Notes: generated by a model from the letters alone, not told the origin. Positions 33,766 through 43,993 are shown, counted from the first letter of the stretch. The stretch: DNA of 50,059 bases from an uncultured Erysipelotrichaceae bacterium (GCA_902775735.1 CACYNH010000018.1:1-50059); one strand, 5' to 3'. Program-made: numbers and translations.

Positions 33766-35625
33766 ATGAATCTTTCCACCATCAAGAATCCTGATTTCCT
33801 GAAGTTCATGACCGTTGAGGAAATGAACGCTCTTTCAGCTGAAATCAGGAAATTCCTGATCGACAATATATCAAAAACAGGCGGTCATCTTGCCAGCAAC
33901 CTCGGCGTTGTGGAACTGACGATCGCTCTTCATTATGTTTTCAACACACCTAAGGACAAGGTGTTCTTTGACGTCGGCCACCAGTGCTACACGCACAAGA
34001 TTCTTACCGGCCGGGCTTCGCAGTTTCCCACACTGCGCCAGTACAAAGGACTTTCCGGTTTCCAGAAGAGATGTGAAAGCGAACATGATGTCTGGGAGGC
34101 GGGACACAGCTCGACCTCACTTTCGGCAGCCATGGGCATGGCGGTTGCCAGGGATCTCAGCAATGAGTCTTATCAGATCGTGCCGGTCATCGGCGACGGC
34201 GCTTTCTCCAGCGGCATGGCCCTGGAAGCGCTCAATGAGATCGGCAGCGAAAGAAGAAAGATGGTCATTGTCTTCAACGACAACAAGATGTCCATCTCCC
34301 GCAATGTCGGCGCTCTGACGTCCGGCTTCTCGCGTTTACGCAGTTCAAAAACATATACACAGATCAAGGCCAACATGAAAAAGAACCTGCGGACCAACTC
34401 GCTGGGTTCTTCGATCTACAACGGCCTCAAGGCGTTCAAGGATTCGATCAAGGATGTCGTCATTGACGGCGGCGTCTTTGAAGAATTCAATGTCGATTAT
34501 ATCGGACCTGTCGACGGTCATAACATCCATGACCTGATCCAGGTGTTACGGGCAGCCTCCATGCATGACGGACCGATCGTCGTCCATGTCATCACCCAGA
34601 AGGGGAGAGGCTATCTGCCCTGCGAAACCGACCGCGAAGGCAAATGGCACGGGGTCGGGCCTTTCGATGTGCAGACCGGCAAACCTCTCGTCGAAATTCC
34701 GGAAGGCTGGTCCTCCTGGGGCGGCTTTATGGGCGATGAATTATGCCGTCTGGCGGAAAAGAATGAGGATATCATCGCCATTACCCCGGCGATGGTGACC
34801 GGTTCCTTCCTGAACCGGTTCTTCGCTTCCTATCCGAAACGTTCCTTTGACTGCGGCATTGCCGAAGAGCACGCGGCGACATTCTCCGCCGGTCTTGCGG
34901 TTTCGGGCAAACGGCCTTTCCTTGATATTTACAGTTCCTTCCTGCAGAGAGCCTACGATCAGATCAACCATGATATCTGCCGCATGGATCTGCCGGTGGT
35001 GATCGGCATCGACCACGCCGGTCTTGTCGGTGACGACGGGGAAACCCACCACGGCGTTTTCGATATCGGTATCCTGAGACCTCTGCCCAACCTGATCATT
35101 GCCGAACCGATGAACGCCCAGGAAGCGCGTGATCTGCTTTATTCGGCATTCAGCCAGAAGCATCCTTACGCGATCCGCTTCCCCAAAGGGAAAATACCCA
35201 CTTCGGATCTTGAGGAGGCAAAGCTGATTGAAACCGGCACATGGGAAGTCTTCAATGATTCGCCGGAGAATAAGGTCTGCATCATGACCTATGGCGATCT
35301 GGTTTCGCCGGTGCTTGAAAAGGTGACTGTCAACAGTCTGCCGGTCACCGTCGTCAACTGCCGCTTCATCAAACCGCTGGACACTTCGGTGATTGAGCGG
35401 ATGGCGGCGGAAAACAAAAAGGTGATCGTCTATGAATCCGACATGAAGGCCGGCGGCCTTTCCTCGGCGATTCTTGAATATATCAATGATGAAAAAATCA
35501 ATCTGAATGTGAGGAGATTCGGAATTGGTGATGAATATATCGGACAGGGCAGTATCAATCAGCTCAGAAAGGAAATTCACATCGATCTTTCAGCGGTGAT
35601 CAGTGAAGCGCTGAAAGAATGCTGA
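33766..35625 (+). CDS. dxs: 1-deoxy-D-xylulose-5-phosphate synthase
   Basis: A 619-aa thiamine-diphosphate enzyme joining pyruvate and glyceraldehyde 3-phosphate, the entry step of the MEP isoprenoid pathway. It shows GHQCYTHKILTGR, the TPP motif GDGAFSSGMALEALN, KGRGYLPCE, and the pyrimidine domain AEEHAATFSAGLAV. Full length. AGGAGG precedes the ATG, and only 8 bp separate it from ispA. Confidence 0.97.
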   Translation: MNLSTIKNPDFLKFMTVEEMNALSAEIRKFLIDNISKTGGHLASNLGVVELTIALHYVFNTPKDKVFFDVGHQCYTHKILTGRASQFPTLRQYKGLSGFQKRCESEHDVWEAGHSSTSLSAAMGMAVARDLSNESYQIVPVIGDGAFSSGMALEALNEIGSERRKMVIVFNDNKMSISRNVGALTSGFSRLRSSKTYTQIKANMKKNLRTNSLGSSIYNGLKAFKDSIKDVVIDGGVFEEFNVDYIGPVDGHNIHDLIQVLRAASMHDGPIVVHVITQKGRGYLPCETDREGKWHGVGPFDVQTGKPLVEIPEGWSSWGGFMGDELCRLAEKNEDIIAITPAMVTGSFLNRFFASYPKRSFDCGIAEEHAATFSAGLAVSGKRPFLDIYSSFLQRAYDQINHDICRMDLPVVIGIDHAGLVGDDGETHHGVFDIGILRPLPNLIIAEPMNAQEARDLLYSAFSQKHPYAIRFPKGKIPTSDLEEAKLIETGTWEVFNDSPENKVCIMTYGDLVSPVLEKVTVNSLPVTVVNCRFIKPLDTSVIERMAAENKKVIVYESDMKAGGLSSAILEYINDEKINLNVRRFGIGDEYIGQGSINQLRKEIHIDLSAVISEALKEC

Positions 35626-35641
35626 AGAGGGAACTCTCATT

Positions 35642-37282
35642 ATGATCAGAAATCTTTACATCCGGAATTTTGTGCTGATCGATGAACTGAATCTTGATTT
35701 TGAAAAGGGATTCAGTTCTTTTACCGGTGAAACAGGCGCCGGCAAATCGATCATGATTGACGCGATTTCATTACTGGCAGCGGAGCGGGCAAGCTCCTCT
35801 TTTGTCATGAAGGGAAAAGAGAAAGCCGTCATTGAAGGAACCTTTGATCTTTCAAAGGATCCCCACGCTGTTGAAGTGTTAAAGGATGCGGGCTTTGAGC
35901 CGGAGGACGACGTCACATTCACCCGTGAAATCTCAGCGGCCGGCAAATCCACCGCCAGGATTGACAGGCGGATTGTGCCGCTTTCGCTTTTAAGGGAAAC
36001 ACTGAAATATGAAATCGACATCCATGGCCAGCGCGACAACGCCTATCTGCTTTCTGTCGCAAGCCATGAAAGACTTCTGGATGAATTCCTGATGGACCAT
36101 AAAGAACTGGAAGAAACACGCGAAGCGTACAGCGTCTATGAAAAGCTTTATCAGGAGCGGGAGACGGCGCTTAATGAAACCTATAACGAAAACGATCTCG
36201 AATTCCTGAATTACCAGATTGGAGAAATCAGAAACGCGGACCTTAAAGAGGGCGAGGATGAGGAGCTTTCCGAAAAGGAAAAACAGTACCGCTCGATGAA
36301 GGCGTCGCTGGAAAAGCTCAGCGCTGCCTTCGCTCTTTATGACGAGCAGGTTTCCGGTCCTTTCTATGAGCTGATGCGCAATGTCTCCTCATTGAAAGGG
36401 GAGACAGCCGAAGACATCAGCGCCGCCGTAAGCGACAGCTATTACAGCCTCAATGACGCGATGGAACGGCTGCGCGACTATTATGAAAGCTATGATTTTT
36501 CGGAAGAGGAAATCAACGCGATCGAAGAGAGACTTTTCGAGATCCAGCGCCTCAAGCGCAAGTACGGCCGCAGCATTTCCCTGATCAATGAAAAGGCCGA
36601 TGAAATGGAAGCGCAGGTGGAGATGATTACCCACCGGGCGGCATATCTGGAAAAGAAAAACAAAGAAGTGGACAAGGCGTTCAGAGCTTATCAGACAAAG
36701 GCGCAGGCGCTTTCAAAAATACGTCATGAAAGAAGCCATGAGCTGGAGGAGCTGATTCAGAAGAATTTAAAGGACCTGATGCTGGAAAACGCCAGGTTCA
36801 AAACACAGATCACAGAAAAAGATCCTTCCTCAACGGGTACCGACCGGGTGGAATTCATGATTTCGATGAACCGCGGAGAGGATCTCAAACCGCTTTCTAT
36901 GACCGCCAGCGGCGGCGAACTGTCAAGACTGATGCTGGGGCTCAAGGAGATCTTCACAAGACTGCAGGGCATCCAGACTGTGATCTTTGATGAAATCGAT
37001 ACCGGCGTCTCGGGACCGGTGGCGACCGCGATCGGCCGCAAGATGAAGTCGCTTTCCGCTGACTGCCAGGTCTTCGCCGTAACCCATCTTGCCCAGGTGG
37101 CCGCCTGCGCGGATCATCATTACCGTGTTTCCAAATCTTCCGATGAAGAGAATACAAGAACGGAAGTTCATATGATGAATGAGGACGAATTCACGAAGGA
37201 ACTGGCCGTCATCGCCAGCGGTGAAGTGACGGAATCCTCACTGGCCGCCGCAAGAGAACTCATGGAAAGGAACCGGGCCTGA
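35642..37282 (+). CDS. recN: DNA repair ATPase RecN
   Basis: A 546-aa SMC-like repair protein. It has Walker A GETGAGKS at 29-36, a long coiled-coil middle (about 150-370), an ABC signature TASGGELSRLMLGLK, and Walker B TVIFDEIDTGVSG. It acts at double-strand breaks. Its stop and the dinB start share a base. Confidence 0.97.
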   Translation: MIRNLYIRNFVLIDELNLDFEKGFSSFTGETGAGKSIMIDAISLLAAERASSSFVMKGKEKAVIEGTFDLSKDPHAVEVLKDAGFEPEDDVTFTREISAAGKSTARIDRRIVPLSLLRETLKYEIDIHGQRDNAYLLSVASHERLLDEFLMDHKELEETREAYSVYEKLYQERETALNETYNENDLEFLNYQIGEIRNADLKEGEDEELSEKEKQYRSMKASLEKLSAAFALYDEQVSGPFYELMRNVSSLKGETAEDISAAVSDSYYSLNDAMERLRDYYESYDFSEEEINAIEERLFEIQRLKRKYGRSISLINEKADEMEAQVEMITHRAAYLEKKNKEVDKAFRAYQTKAQALSKIRHERSHELEELIQKNLKDLMLENARFKTQITEKDPSSTGTDRVEFMISMNRGEDLKPLSMTASGGELSRLMLGLKEIFTRLQGIQTVIFDEIDTGVSGPVATAIGRKMKSLSADCQVFAVTHLAQVAACADHHYRVSKSSDEENTRTEVHMMNEDEFTKELAVIASGEVTESSLAAARELMERNRA

Positions 37283-38466
37283 TGGCAAGAGTGTATTTTC
37301 ATATTGATCTCAACGCCTTTTTCGCAAACGCGGAGATTCTTCTTGACCCAAGCCTGAAAGGCAAACCGGTGGTCGTCAACGGCAATACCCGCCGTTCTGT
37401 CGTTTCCACCGCCAGCTATGAGGCAAGAAAATTCGGAATCCATTCGGCGATGCCGGTCTCCGAAGCCATGCACAGATGCCGTGAGCTGATTGTGGTCAAC
37501 GGCCATTACAGTTGGTACCGTGAACTCTCGGAGCAGTTCATGTCGATCGTGGCGGATTACACCGACCTCATCGAGCAGGCCAGCATTGATGAATGCTACG
37601 CGGATATGACCGAGGAAATCGCGAAATACGAAAAACCGCTCGACCTTGCCTGGAACATCCAGCACCGGATTTTAGCGGAAACAGGCATTCCCTGTTCGAT
37701 CGGCGTGGGCCCTAACATGTTTCTGGCCAAGATGGCTTCCGATATGAAAAAGCCGATGGGCATCACTGTTCTGCGAAGAAGGGATGTGGCCGCTAAAATG
37801 TGGCCGCTTGATATCAGTGAAATGCGGGGCATCGGCCGCAAGACGCTGCCGTTAATGGAAGAGCTCAATATTCGTACGATCGGAGACCTCGCCAGATACC
37901 CGGATCCCGCATCCCTCAAGCCGGTTTTCGGAAAGAATACCGAAGAGATCATCGCTCGGGCCAACGGCTATGACACACGTGAGATCGTTTCCGAAAGAGA
38001 TTCCAAATCAATGGGCATTTCCGAAACGCTTCTGGAAGATATCACCGACTATGATGAGCTGCGCGGTCTGATCCGTCTGCTCAGCCGCAAACTCTCCGAA
38101 CGCCTGCGCAAAGCGGATAAAGCGGGCTACCGGATTTCACTCAGAATCTGCTATTACAATTTCCGCAACGCGGACAGGTCGCTCAGGGCGAATATGCCGG
38201 TATGGCGGGCGGATGATCTTTTCGTCAAAGCCATGGAACTGTTTGATGACAACTGGGATGAAGGGGAAGCTGTCCGGCTGATCGGCATTTCGGTTTCCGA
38301 CTTCACAAGCGACGCCTTCACCATTTCGCAGATGAATCTTTTTGATGAAAGAGAAGAGGCGAAGCAGGAAATCAAAGAGGTCATGGCCGATCTCAACCGG
38401 CAGCTTGGCACAAAGGCGTTTGTCAAGGCGAGTTCATTGCTGAAGGAAGGTTCCCATGAGTCCTGA
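37282..38466 (+). CDS. dinB: Y-family DNA polymerase IV
   Basis: A 394-aa translesion polymerase. The palm carboxylates are D9 in HIDLNAFF and D103/E104 in ASIDECYADM. The two helix-hairpin-helix region reads MRGIGRKTLPLMEELNIRTIGDLA, and the little-finger domain follows. A potential clamp-binding motif QMNLF lies near the C-terminus. It sits between recN and xerD and overlaps both. Confidence 0.96.
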   Translation: MARVYFHIDLNAFFANAEILLDPSLKGKPVVVNGNTRRSVVSTASYEARKFGIHSAMPVSEAMHRCRELIVVNGHYSWYRELSEQFMSIVADYTDLIEQASIDECYADMTEEIAKYEKPLDLAWNIQHRILAETGIPCSIGVGPNMFLAKMASDMKKPMGITVLRRRDVAAKMWPLDISEMRGIGRKTLPLMEELNIRTIGDLARYPDPASLKPVFGKNTEEIIARANGYDTREIVSERDSKSMGISETLLEDITDYDELRGLIRLLSRKLSERLRKADKAGYRISLRICYYNFRNADRSLRANMPVWRADDLFVKAMELFDDNWDEGEAVRLIGISVSDFTSDAFTISQMNLFDEREEAKQEIKEVMADLNRQLGTKAFVKASSLLKEGSHES

Positions 38467-39376
38467 AAAGGCGCTGGATGAATATCTGGTGCGTATCCGC
38501 ATCAGCGAAGGCAAAAGCGAAAGAACGGTCAAAGCCTATACGGAAGATTTAAAGCAGTACCTCGCCTGGCTTCAGGAAAAAGGAATTGAGGATACTGATG
38601 ACATCACGGCTTTACTGATCCAGGATTTCATCATTGAAGAATCTCTGGACAAAGCCGGCACCAGCCTGGCCAGAATGGCCGCCTCGATCCGCTCCTTCCA
38701 CCGCGATCTTTCCTTCATGTACGGGGGTGAGGATCCAAGCGCGAACCTTTCGGTTTCAAGAGGGGCGCGGAAACTTCCGGTCTGGTGCACTGAGCAGGAA
38801 GTCGCAAAGCTCATGGATTCCTTTGATGACAGCGTTCCCGAAGAACTCATGCGCCACGCGCTGCTGGAAATGATCTATTCATGCGGACTCAGGGTTTCGG
38901 AAGTCACTTCCCTGACCCTTGGCCGGGTGGATCTTGATACGGGAATGCTGAGGGTGCTTGGCAAAGGGGACAAGGAAAGAATCATCCCGATCGCGTCCGG
39001 ATCCATACCGCTATTGAAAAAGTACCGCGACACTGTCCGGCCGCTGTTTATGAAAAAGAAAAGCCAGCTGTTTTTCCTCAACCGCTTCGGGCGCAAGGTA
39101 ACGCCGCGCTCGGTTGAGCTGCTAATGGAAAACAAATGCGCTGAGCTTGGTTTTGAAAAACATATCACACCGCACAAGCTGCGCCACAGCTACGCCACCC
39201 ATCTTCTTAAAGGCGGGGCTGATCTTCGCAGCATCCAGGAAATGCTGGGGCACGCCGACATCTCGACCACCGAGATCTATACCCATGTCGCTTCATCCCA
39301 GCTGTTTGACGGGTACCGGCAGTTCCATCCCGGTTCCCTGGAAGGAGATCTTGATGATGACAAAAAACGGAAATGA
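38456..39376 (+). CDS. xerD: Tyrosine recombinase XerD
   Basis: A 306-aa site-specific recombinase for chromosome-dimer resolution. The catalytic set is complete: R146 (GLRVSE), K170, H240 and R243 ([10 protein letters not shown]), H266 (GHADIS), Y275 (IYTHV). An N-terminal SAM-like domain (residues 1-90) binds DNA. No integrative element is evident around it, and its place in a housekeeping operon supports the Xer role. It overlaps dinB by 11 nt and deoB by 23 nt. Confidence 0.94.
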   Translation: MSPEKALDEYLVRIRISEGKSERTVKAYTEDLKQYLAWLQEKGIEDTDDITALLIQDFIIEESLDKAGTSLARMAASIRSFHRDLSFMYGGEDPSANLSVSRGARKLPVWCTEQEVAKLMDSFDDSVPEELMRHALLEMIYSCGLRVSEVTSLTLGRVDLDTGMLRVLGKGDKERIIPIASGSIPLLKKYRDTVRPLFMKKKSQLFFLNRFGRKVTPRSVELLMENKCAELGFEKHITPHKLRHSYATHLLKGGADLRSIQEMLGHADISTTEIYTHVASSQLFDGYRQFHPGSLEGDLDDDKKRK

Positions 39377-40556
39377 ACGCTTCAGACGCATTTTCACCAT
39401 CGTTGTCGATTCCTGGGGATTCGGCAGCGCGCCTGATTCTGAACTCTATGGCGATGAAGGCGCCGATACCGTCGGCCATATCGCTGATTCGGTTGATTCA
39501 CTGAATCTTCCCAATCTGCAGAAACTCGGCACATTCAACCTCAAGCACATTAAACATGTGGACCCGGTGAAGAATCCGCAGGGCTATTACCTCAAGCTGC
39601 GCGAGCATTCCAATTCCAAGGACACGATGACCGGCCACTGGGAGATGATGGGTCTCTATATGCCGGAAAAATTCATCACTTTCACCGATACCGGCTTCCC
39701 GGCTGACCTGATCGCGGAACTGGAAGAAAAGACCGGCCACAAAGTCATCGGCAACAAGGCTTCCTCGGGAACCGAAATTCTCGATGAGCTTGGCGAAAGG
39801 CACTTAAAGACCGGTGAGATGATCGTTTACACATCCGCCGATTCAGTCCTGCAGATCGCCGCCAGCGAAGAAACCTTCGGACTGGACGAACTGCTGCGCT
39901 GCTGCGAGATTGCCCGCGAAATCACCATGGAGCCAAAGTGGAAAGTCGGCCGTGTGATCGCAAGGCCCTTTGTGGGCTCAAAAGCAGGGGAATTCATCCG
40001 CACCTCCAACCGTCACGACCTTGCCCTCAAGCCGATCGGCAGAACCGTCCTCAACAGCCTCAAAGACGCCGGTTTTGACATGATCTCCGTCGGCAAGATC
40101 AACGACATCTTCGTCGGCGAAGGCGTCACGGAAGCCCTGCATTCGACCTCCAGCGTCCATGGCATGGAACAGACCATTGACATCGCAAAGCGCGATTTCC
40201 ACGGTCTCTGCTTTGTCAATCTGGTCGACTTTGACGCCAAATGGGGCCACCGCAGAAATCCTCAGGGATATGCCGAAGAACTTGAGCGCTTCGACGAAAA
40301 GCTCGGCGTGCTGATGCCTTTACTCAAAGAGGATGATCTTCTGATGATCACCGCCGACCATGGCAACGATCCGACCTGGACCGGCAGCGATCACACCCGT
40401 GAGCTTGTGCCGTTAATTCTTTACAGTCCTTCCTTCAAAGGCTACGGTCTTTTAAGAACAGGCGATACCTTCGCCGATATCGGGGCGACGATTGCCGATA
40501 ACTTCGGGGTTGAAATGACGGAATGGGGTTCCTCGCTTCTTGAATATCTGATCTGA
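39354..40556 (+). CDS. deoB: Phosphopentomutase
   Basis: A 400-aa alkaline-phosphatase-superfamily enzyme interconverting (deoxy)ribose 1- and 5-phosphates. The metal sites are seen in [25 protein letters not shown] and [18 protein letters not shown]. Start at 39354 (or the next ATG at 39357) follows AAGGAG; the longer frame beginning at 39147 lies inside xerD. A terminator follows. Confidence 0.95.
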   Translation: MMTKNGNERFRRIFTIVVDSWGFGSAPDSELYGDEGADTVGHIADSVDSLNLPNLQKLGTFNLKHIKHVDPVKNPQGYYLKLREHSNSKDTMTGHWEMMGLYMPEKFITFTDTGFPADLIAELEEKTGHKVIGNKASSGTEILDELGERHLKTGEMIVYTSADSVLQIAASEETFGLDELLRCCEIAREITMEPKWKVGRVIARPFVGSKAGEFIRTSNRHDLALKPIGRTVLNSLKDAGFDMISVGKINDIFVGEGVTEALHSTSSVHGMEQTIDIAKRDFHGLCFVNLVDFDAKWGHRRNPQGYAEELERFDEKLGVLMPLLKEDDLLMITADHGNDPTWTGSDHTRELVPLILYSPSFKGYGLLRTGDTFADIGATIADNFGVEMTEWGSSLLEYLI

Positions 40557-40560
40557 AATA

Positions 40561-40587
40561 AACGGGGACTGACGGTCTCCGTTTTTT
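40561..40587 (+). terminator. Terminator after deoB
   Basis: AACGGGGAC (40561-40569) pairs with GGTCTCCGTT (40574-40583) and is followed by TTTT. It ends the nusB-deoB run. Confidence 0.88.
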
Positions 40588-40610
40588 AAGGATTATTCAT
40601 ACGTTCTGTA

Positions 40611-40619
40611 TGTTAAAAT
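40611..40619 (+). promoter_or_regulatory. Extended -10 of the M50-like protease gene
   Basis: TGT-TAAAAT (40611-40619), ten bases before the ATG at 40630. The 5' leader would be only a few nucleotides long. Confidence 0.5.
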
Positions 40620-40629
40620 TTATCAGGTT

Positions 40630-41757
40630 ATGAAAAAGCTTACGAATGTTATTACTGTGATTGTCACTGCCGTGATCGTTTATCTGACCGGCACCAGAGG
40701 AATGGATTATCTTGATGTTTTTGTAGATTCTTCCGCGCCCTTTGAAATCTGGCTGCTGCGTCTGATTCTGGTCCTGGTGTTTTTCTACGCGGCTCTTTTT
40801 ATCCAGCTGATCCTGCATGAGGGCGGCCATCTGGTTTTCGGTCTTGCGGCCGGCTATAAATTTGTGTCGTTCAGAATCATGAACTTTGCCTGGATCAGAC
40901 AGGGCGGAAAAATCGTAATGAAACGCTATTCCGTGGCCGGAACCGGCGGACAGTGCCTGATGGCACCTCCTGAAGAGACTTCGGCGCTGCCGTTTGTGAT
41001 CTACAACATGGGAGGCGTGCTGATGAACTTTATAACAGCAGCGATTTCCTGGCTCCTGTATTCTGCGGTTTCTGTGCCTGCGCTTAAAATGTTCTTCCTG
41101 CTGTTATGCGCAAGCGGCGTGCTGCTGGGGTTAACCAACGGGCTGCCGCTGTCGACGGCCACCGTCAATAACGACGGCTGGAACGCGCTGAGCGGCCTCT
41201 TTAACGCAAGCGCGAGAAGGGCATTCGACGATGTGCTTGCGATCAACGCGGGCATTTCGGAAAACATGCGGGTGAAGGACATTGATGAAAAATACTTCCG
41301 GATGCCGGAAGATTCAGAAAAGAACAATTCCCTGATCTCGATTGAGGCGGTCATGCTGGAAAACCGGTATATGGATGAACACCGCTTTGAAGAGGCGGAA
41401 GAGGTGATCCGCAGGATTCTTGAAGAAGGATGGGATATTCCGAAAATCTATGCGCCGCTGCTGAAGGCGGACAAGGTTTATATTGATATTCTGCATCAGA
41501 AGAATCTCAATGAACCGGCTGAATTCTTCAATGACAAATCAGCGCAGAAAATCCTTAAAACAATGGCCGGCGTACCGGCAGTTCTAAGAACCCGCTATGC
41601 CTATGAAAAATATATACTGCATCAGGATGTCTCACAGATCAAAAGGACATGGGACAGATCACGCGGCAGCTATCCGTACCTCGGTGAATTTGAAACTGAA
41701 GGGGAACTGATCCGGCTTCTGGATGAGACCCTGGAAAAGAATCAGGAAACAGAGTGA
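40630..41757 (+). CDS. Membrane metalloprotease, M50-like
   Basis: A 375-aa membrane protein. A first hydrophobic segment (residues 5-20) is followed by one at 41-62 that runs into HEGGHLVFG, an HExxH zinc site (H63, E64, H67) at the membrane face as in site-2-type proteases. Later hydrophobic segments lie at about 127-165, with YNMGGVLMNF in the position of the third-ligand helix. The C-terminal 180 residues are soluble and helical, without a recognised domain. Substrate unknown. There is no PDZ domain. The gene precedes a sensor phosphatase by 13 bp, so a joint envelope-signalling role is possible. Confidence 0.75.
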   Translation: MKKLTNVITVIVTAVIVYLTGTRGMDYLDVFVDSSAPFEIWLLRLILVLVFFYAALFIQLILHEGGHLVFGLAAGYKFVSFRIMNFAWIRQGGKIVMKRYSVAGTGGQCLMAPPEETSALPFVIYNMGGVLMNFITAAISWLLYSAVSVPALKMFFLLLCASGVLLGLTNGLPLSTATVNNDGWNALSGLFNASARRAFDDVLAINAGISENMRVKDIDEKYFRMPEDSEKNNSLISIEAVMLENRYMDEHRFEEAEEVIRRILEEGWDIPKIYAPLLKADKVYIDILHQKNLNEPAEFFNDKSAQKILKTMAGVPAVLRTRYAYEKYILHQDVSQIKRTWDRSRGSYPYLGEFETEGELIRLLDETLEKNQETE

Positions 41758-41770
41758 AAGGCGTAAGTCT

Positions 41771-43951
41771 ATGAAAAAAATATGGAATCTGGTGATCGGC
41801 GGTATTGAAAACAAGATTTTCAATCTTTTCCTGATCACCTTTGTTCTGGTTATGTCCTCCTATATCGGTCTGATTGTCTATCAGAGCAAAGAGCTCAGCA
41901 CGATTGTGCGCGATACCGGTGAAAAGCAGGTCAGCGCGATTACCGCCATCACTGATGAGACCATGCATACTGTGGTCAGCACCAATATGGCAAACGACAC
42001 AGAGCTGCAGGCTTCCCAGTTCGACAGCACCTTCCGGGTTCTGCGTTCCGAGGTCAGCATTCTCCGCGATTTCGCGGAACTGATTCTCGCTGACCCTTCC
42101 GCCTATGACAGCGTCAGGCTGAGCGCTCCCGATCCGGCAAAAGAAGGCGAAGCCGCCGCCCAGCTGATCTATGAAAGCGAAGAACTGGAATCAGACAGGG
42201 CGGCAGTCAGTTCGGCAGGTCTGATGGGCAATATGGCCGGCATGATGGAATCGATGTTCAATACATTCGATGAAATCGATTCCTGCTATGTCGTCACCGC
42301 CGAGGGAGCTTTCATCATCGTCGATGACAATTCCGCCGGCAAGTTTGATTCAGCCGGGAATCTGATCCATATCCCGGCCCGGGAAAGACCCTGGTACAAA
42401 GGCGCCGCCGAAACAGGAGACGTCTATTTCTCCGATGTGCAGAATGACATTTTCACCGGCCGCATCGGCATTGACTGCTCAGTGCCGGTCTATGGACCTG
42501 ACGGACGTCTTGCGGCGGTGATCGGCGCTGATCTGTTCCTGGATACACTGGCGGAAACCGTCGATGCCTCCACTGAATACGGCGGCATGATGTTTATCGT
42601 CAATCAGGATGGCCACGTCATCTTCTCACCTGAAAAAGAAGGAATCTTTGCGGTATCTGAGAACGGCGAAGACCTGCGGCAGGAGGGTGGCGAACTGGCC
42701 TCGTTCATCAGCGAGGCCTTTCAGAAAAAGACAGACGTACGGCTTGTGAATGTCAGCGGCACAAGTTACTACATGGCCGGCTGTCCGCTGGAAACGGTGG
42801 GATGGACCGCCGTATCCGCAGTGGACAAAAAACTCATCGATCAGCCTTCGCAGATGATCAGCGAACAGTACCGCGATATTTCAGCCGACGCCAGCAAAGC
42901 CTACGCGGAAAAGATTTCAAGCGCCAGAAAATGGTCGATCGGAACAATCCTGACGCTGTTTGTGCTCGGTATCATTTCAACCCTGATTCTCGGCAAACGG
43001 ATCGTCAGGCCTCTGACAAGAATGACAAAGGAAATCGGAAGTCTGGGCGGCGATCATCTGCAGTTCAGAATGAAGGATATCTATAAGACAAACGATGAAA
43101 TCGAAGTGCTGGCCGAATCCTTCGCCGATCTTTCCGCCAAAACGCTGCGCTATGTCGAGGAAGTCAAGAACGTCACGGCGGAGAAAGAAAGAATCGGAGC
43201 CGAAATGAACATGGCGACCGATATCCAGGCTTCCCAGCTGCCTTCCACATTCCCGCCTTATCCGGAGAGAGAAGAGTTCTCGATTTACGCGTCGATGCAG
43301 CCGGCAAAGGAAGTCGGCGGCGACTTCTATGATTTCTTCCTGATCGACTCTGAACATCTCGGCATGGTCATGGCGGATGTTTCCGGCAAGGGCGTTCCGG
43401 CAGCCCTGTTTATGATGATCGCCAAGATCCTCATCAAAAACAGACTGCAGTCGGGCGAAAGCCCAGGCGCCGCTCTTGAAAACGTCAACCGGCAGCTCAA
43501 CGAAGGAAACAGCGCCGACATGTTCGTCACTGTCTGGTGCGCGGTTCTGGATCTGGCCACCGGGCAGGGCGTGGCGGCCAACGCCGGCCATGAACATCCT
43601 GCCGTGCGCAGAAAGAACGGTGAATATGAGCTGATCAGATACAGACATTCACCGGCTGTGGCGATGATTGACGATGTGCCTTTCCGTGAACATGGCTTCC
43701 GCCTGAATCCGGGCGATTCGCTGTTTGTCTATACCGACGGCGTTCCGGAAGCGACCAATAAAGACCTTGAACTCTTCGGCACTGACCGGATGCTTGACGC
43801 TCTTAATACCGAGCCTGACGCGACGCCGGAAAAGACGGTGTTCAATGTCATGAAAGGAATCAATGCCTTTGTGGCGGGCAACCAGCAGTTCGACGATATT
43901 ACAATGCTGGCGTTAACTTACAACGGTCCCAGAGAGGAAAACAAAGATTAA
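41771..43951 (+). CDS. Membrane sensor PP2C-type serine phosphatase (dCache-HAMP-SpoIIE/RsbU)
   Basis: A 726-aa protein. TM1 lies at residues 14-36, an extracellular region of dCache type at about 37-380 (with ERPWYKGAAETGDVYFSDVQ), then TM2 (SIGTILTLFVLGIISTLIL), HAMP with a short coiled coil, and a SpoIIE/RsbU-type PP2C domain. Metal ligands are in EVGGDFYDFF and MADVSGKGVPAALF. Such enzymes dephosphorylate an anti-anti-sigma-like protein; no such partner is encoded here. Start chosen at 41771, the first Met before TM1, with AAAGG upstream; the longer frame to 41723 overlaps the protease gene. A terminator follows. Confidence 0.92.
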   Translation: MKKIWNLVIGGIENKIFNLFLITFVLVMSSYIGLIVYQSKELSTIVRDTGEKQVSAITAITDETMHTVVSTNMANDTELQASQFDSTFRVLRSEVSILRDFAELILADPSAYDSVRLSAPDPAKEGEAAAQLIYESEELESDRAAVSSAGLMGNMAGMMESMFNTFDEIDSCYVVTAEGAFIIVDDNSAGKFDSAGNLIHIPARERPWYKGAAETGDVYFSDVQNDIFTGRIGIDCSVPVYGPDGRLAAVIGADLFLDTLAETVDASTEYGGMMFIVNQDGHVIFSPEKEGIFAVSENGEDLRQEGGELASFISEAFQKKTDVRLVNVSGTSYYMAGCPLETVGWTAVSAVDKKLIDQPSQMISEQYRDISADASKAYAEKISSARKWSIGTILTLFVLGIISTLILGKRIVRPLTRMTKEIGSLGGDHLQFRMKDIYKTNDEIEVLAESFADLSAKTLRYVEEVKNVTAEKERIGAEMNMATDIQASQLPSTFPPYPEREEFSIYASMQPAKEVGGDFYDFFLIDSEHLGMVMADVSGKGVPAALFMMIAKILIKNRLQSGESPGAALENVNRQLNEGNSADMFVTVWCAVLDLATGQGVAANAGHEHPAVRRKNGEYELIRYRHSPAVAMIDDVPFREHGFRLNPGDSLFVYTDGVPEATNKDLELFGTDRMLDALNTEPDATPEKTVFNVMKGINAFVAGNQQFDDITMLALTYNGPREENKD

Positions 43952-43958
43952 ACCATCC

Positions 43959-43989
43959 GGGCGGAACAGCATGTTCCGCCCCTGTTTTA
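43959..43989 (+). terminator. Terminator after the PP2C phosphatase gene
   Basis: GGGCGGAAC (43959-43967), loop AGCAT, GTTCCGCCC (43973-43981), then CTGTTTTA. Confidence 0.88.
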
Positions 43990-43993
43990 TTCT

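Noticed and set aside
34741..35580. 279-aa minus-strand frame opposite dxs
   Set aside because: Shadow frame; dxs is clearly the coding strand.
38456..39376. Tyrosine recombinase as the integrase of a mobile element
   Set aside because: It overlaps dinB and deoB in a housekeeping run and has XerD features; no attachment repeats or cargo genes are seen.
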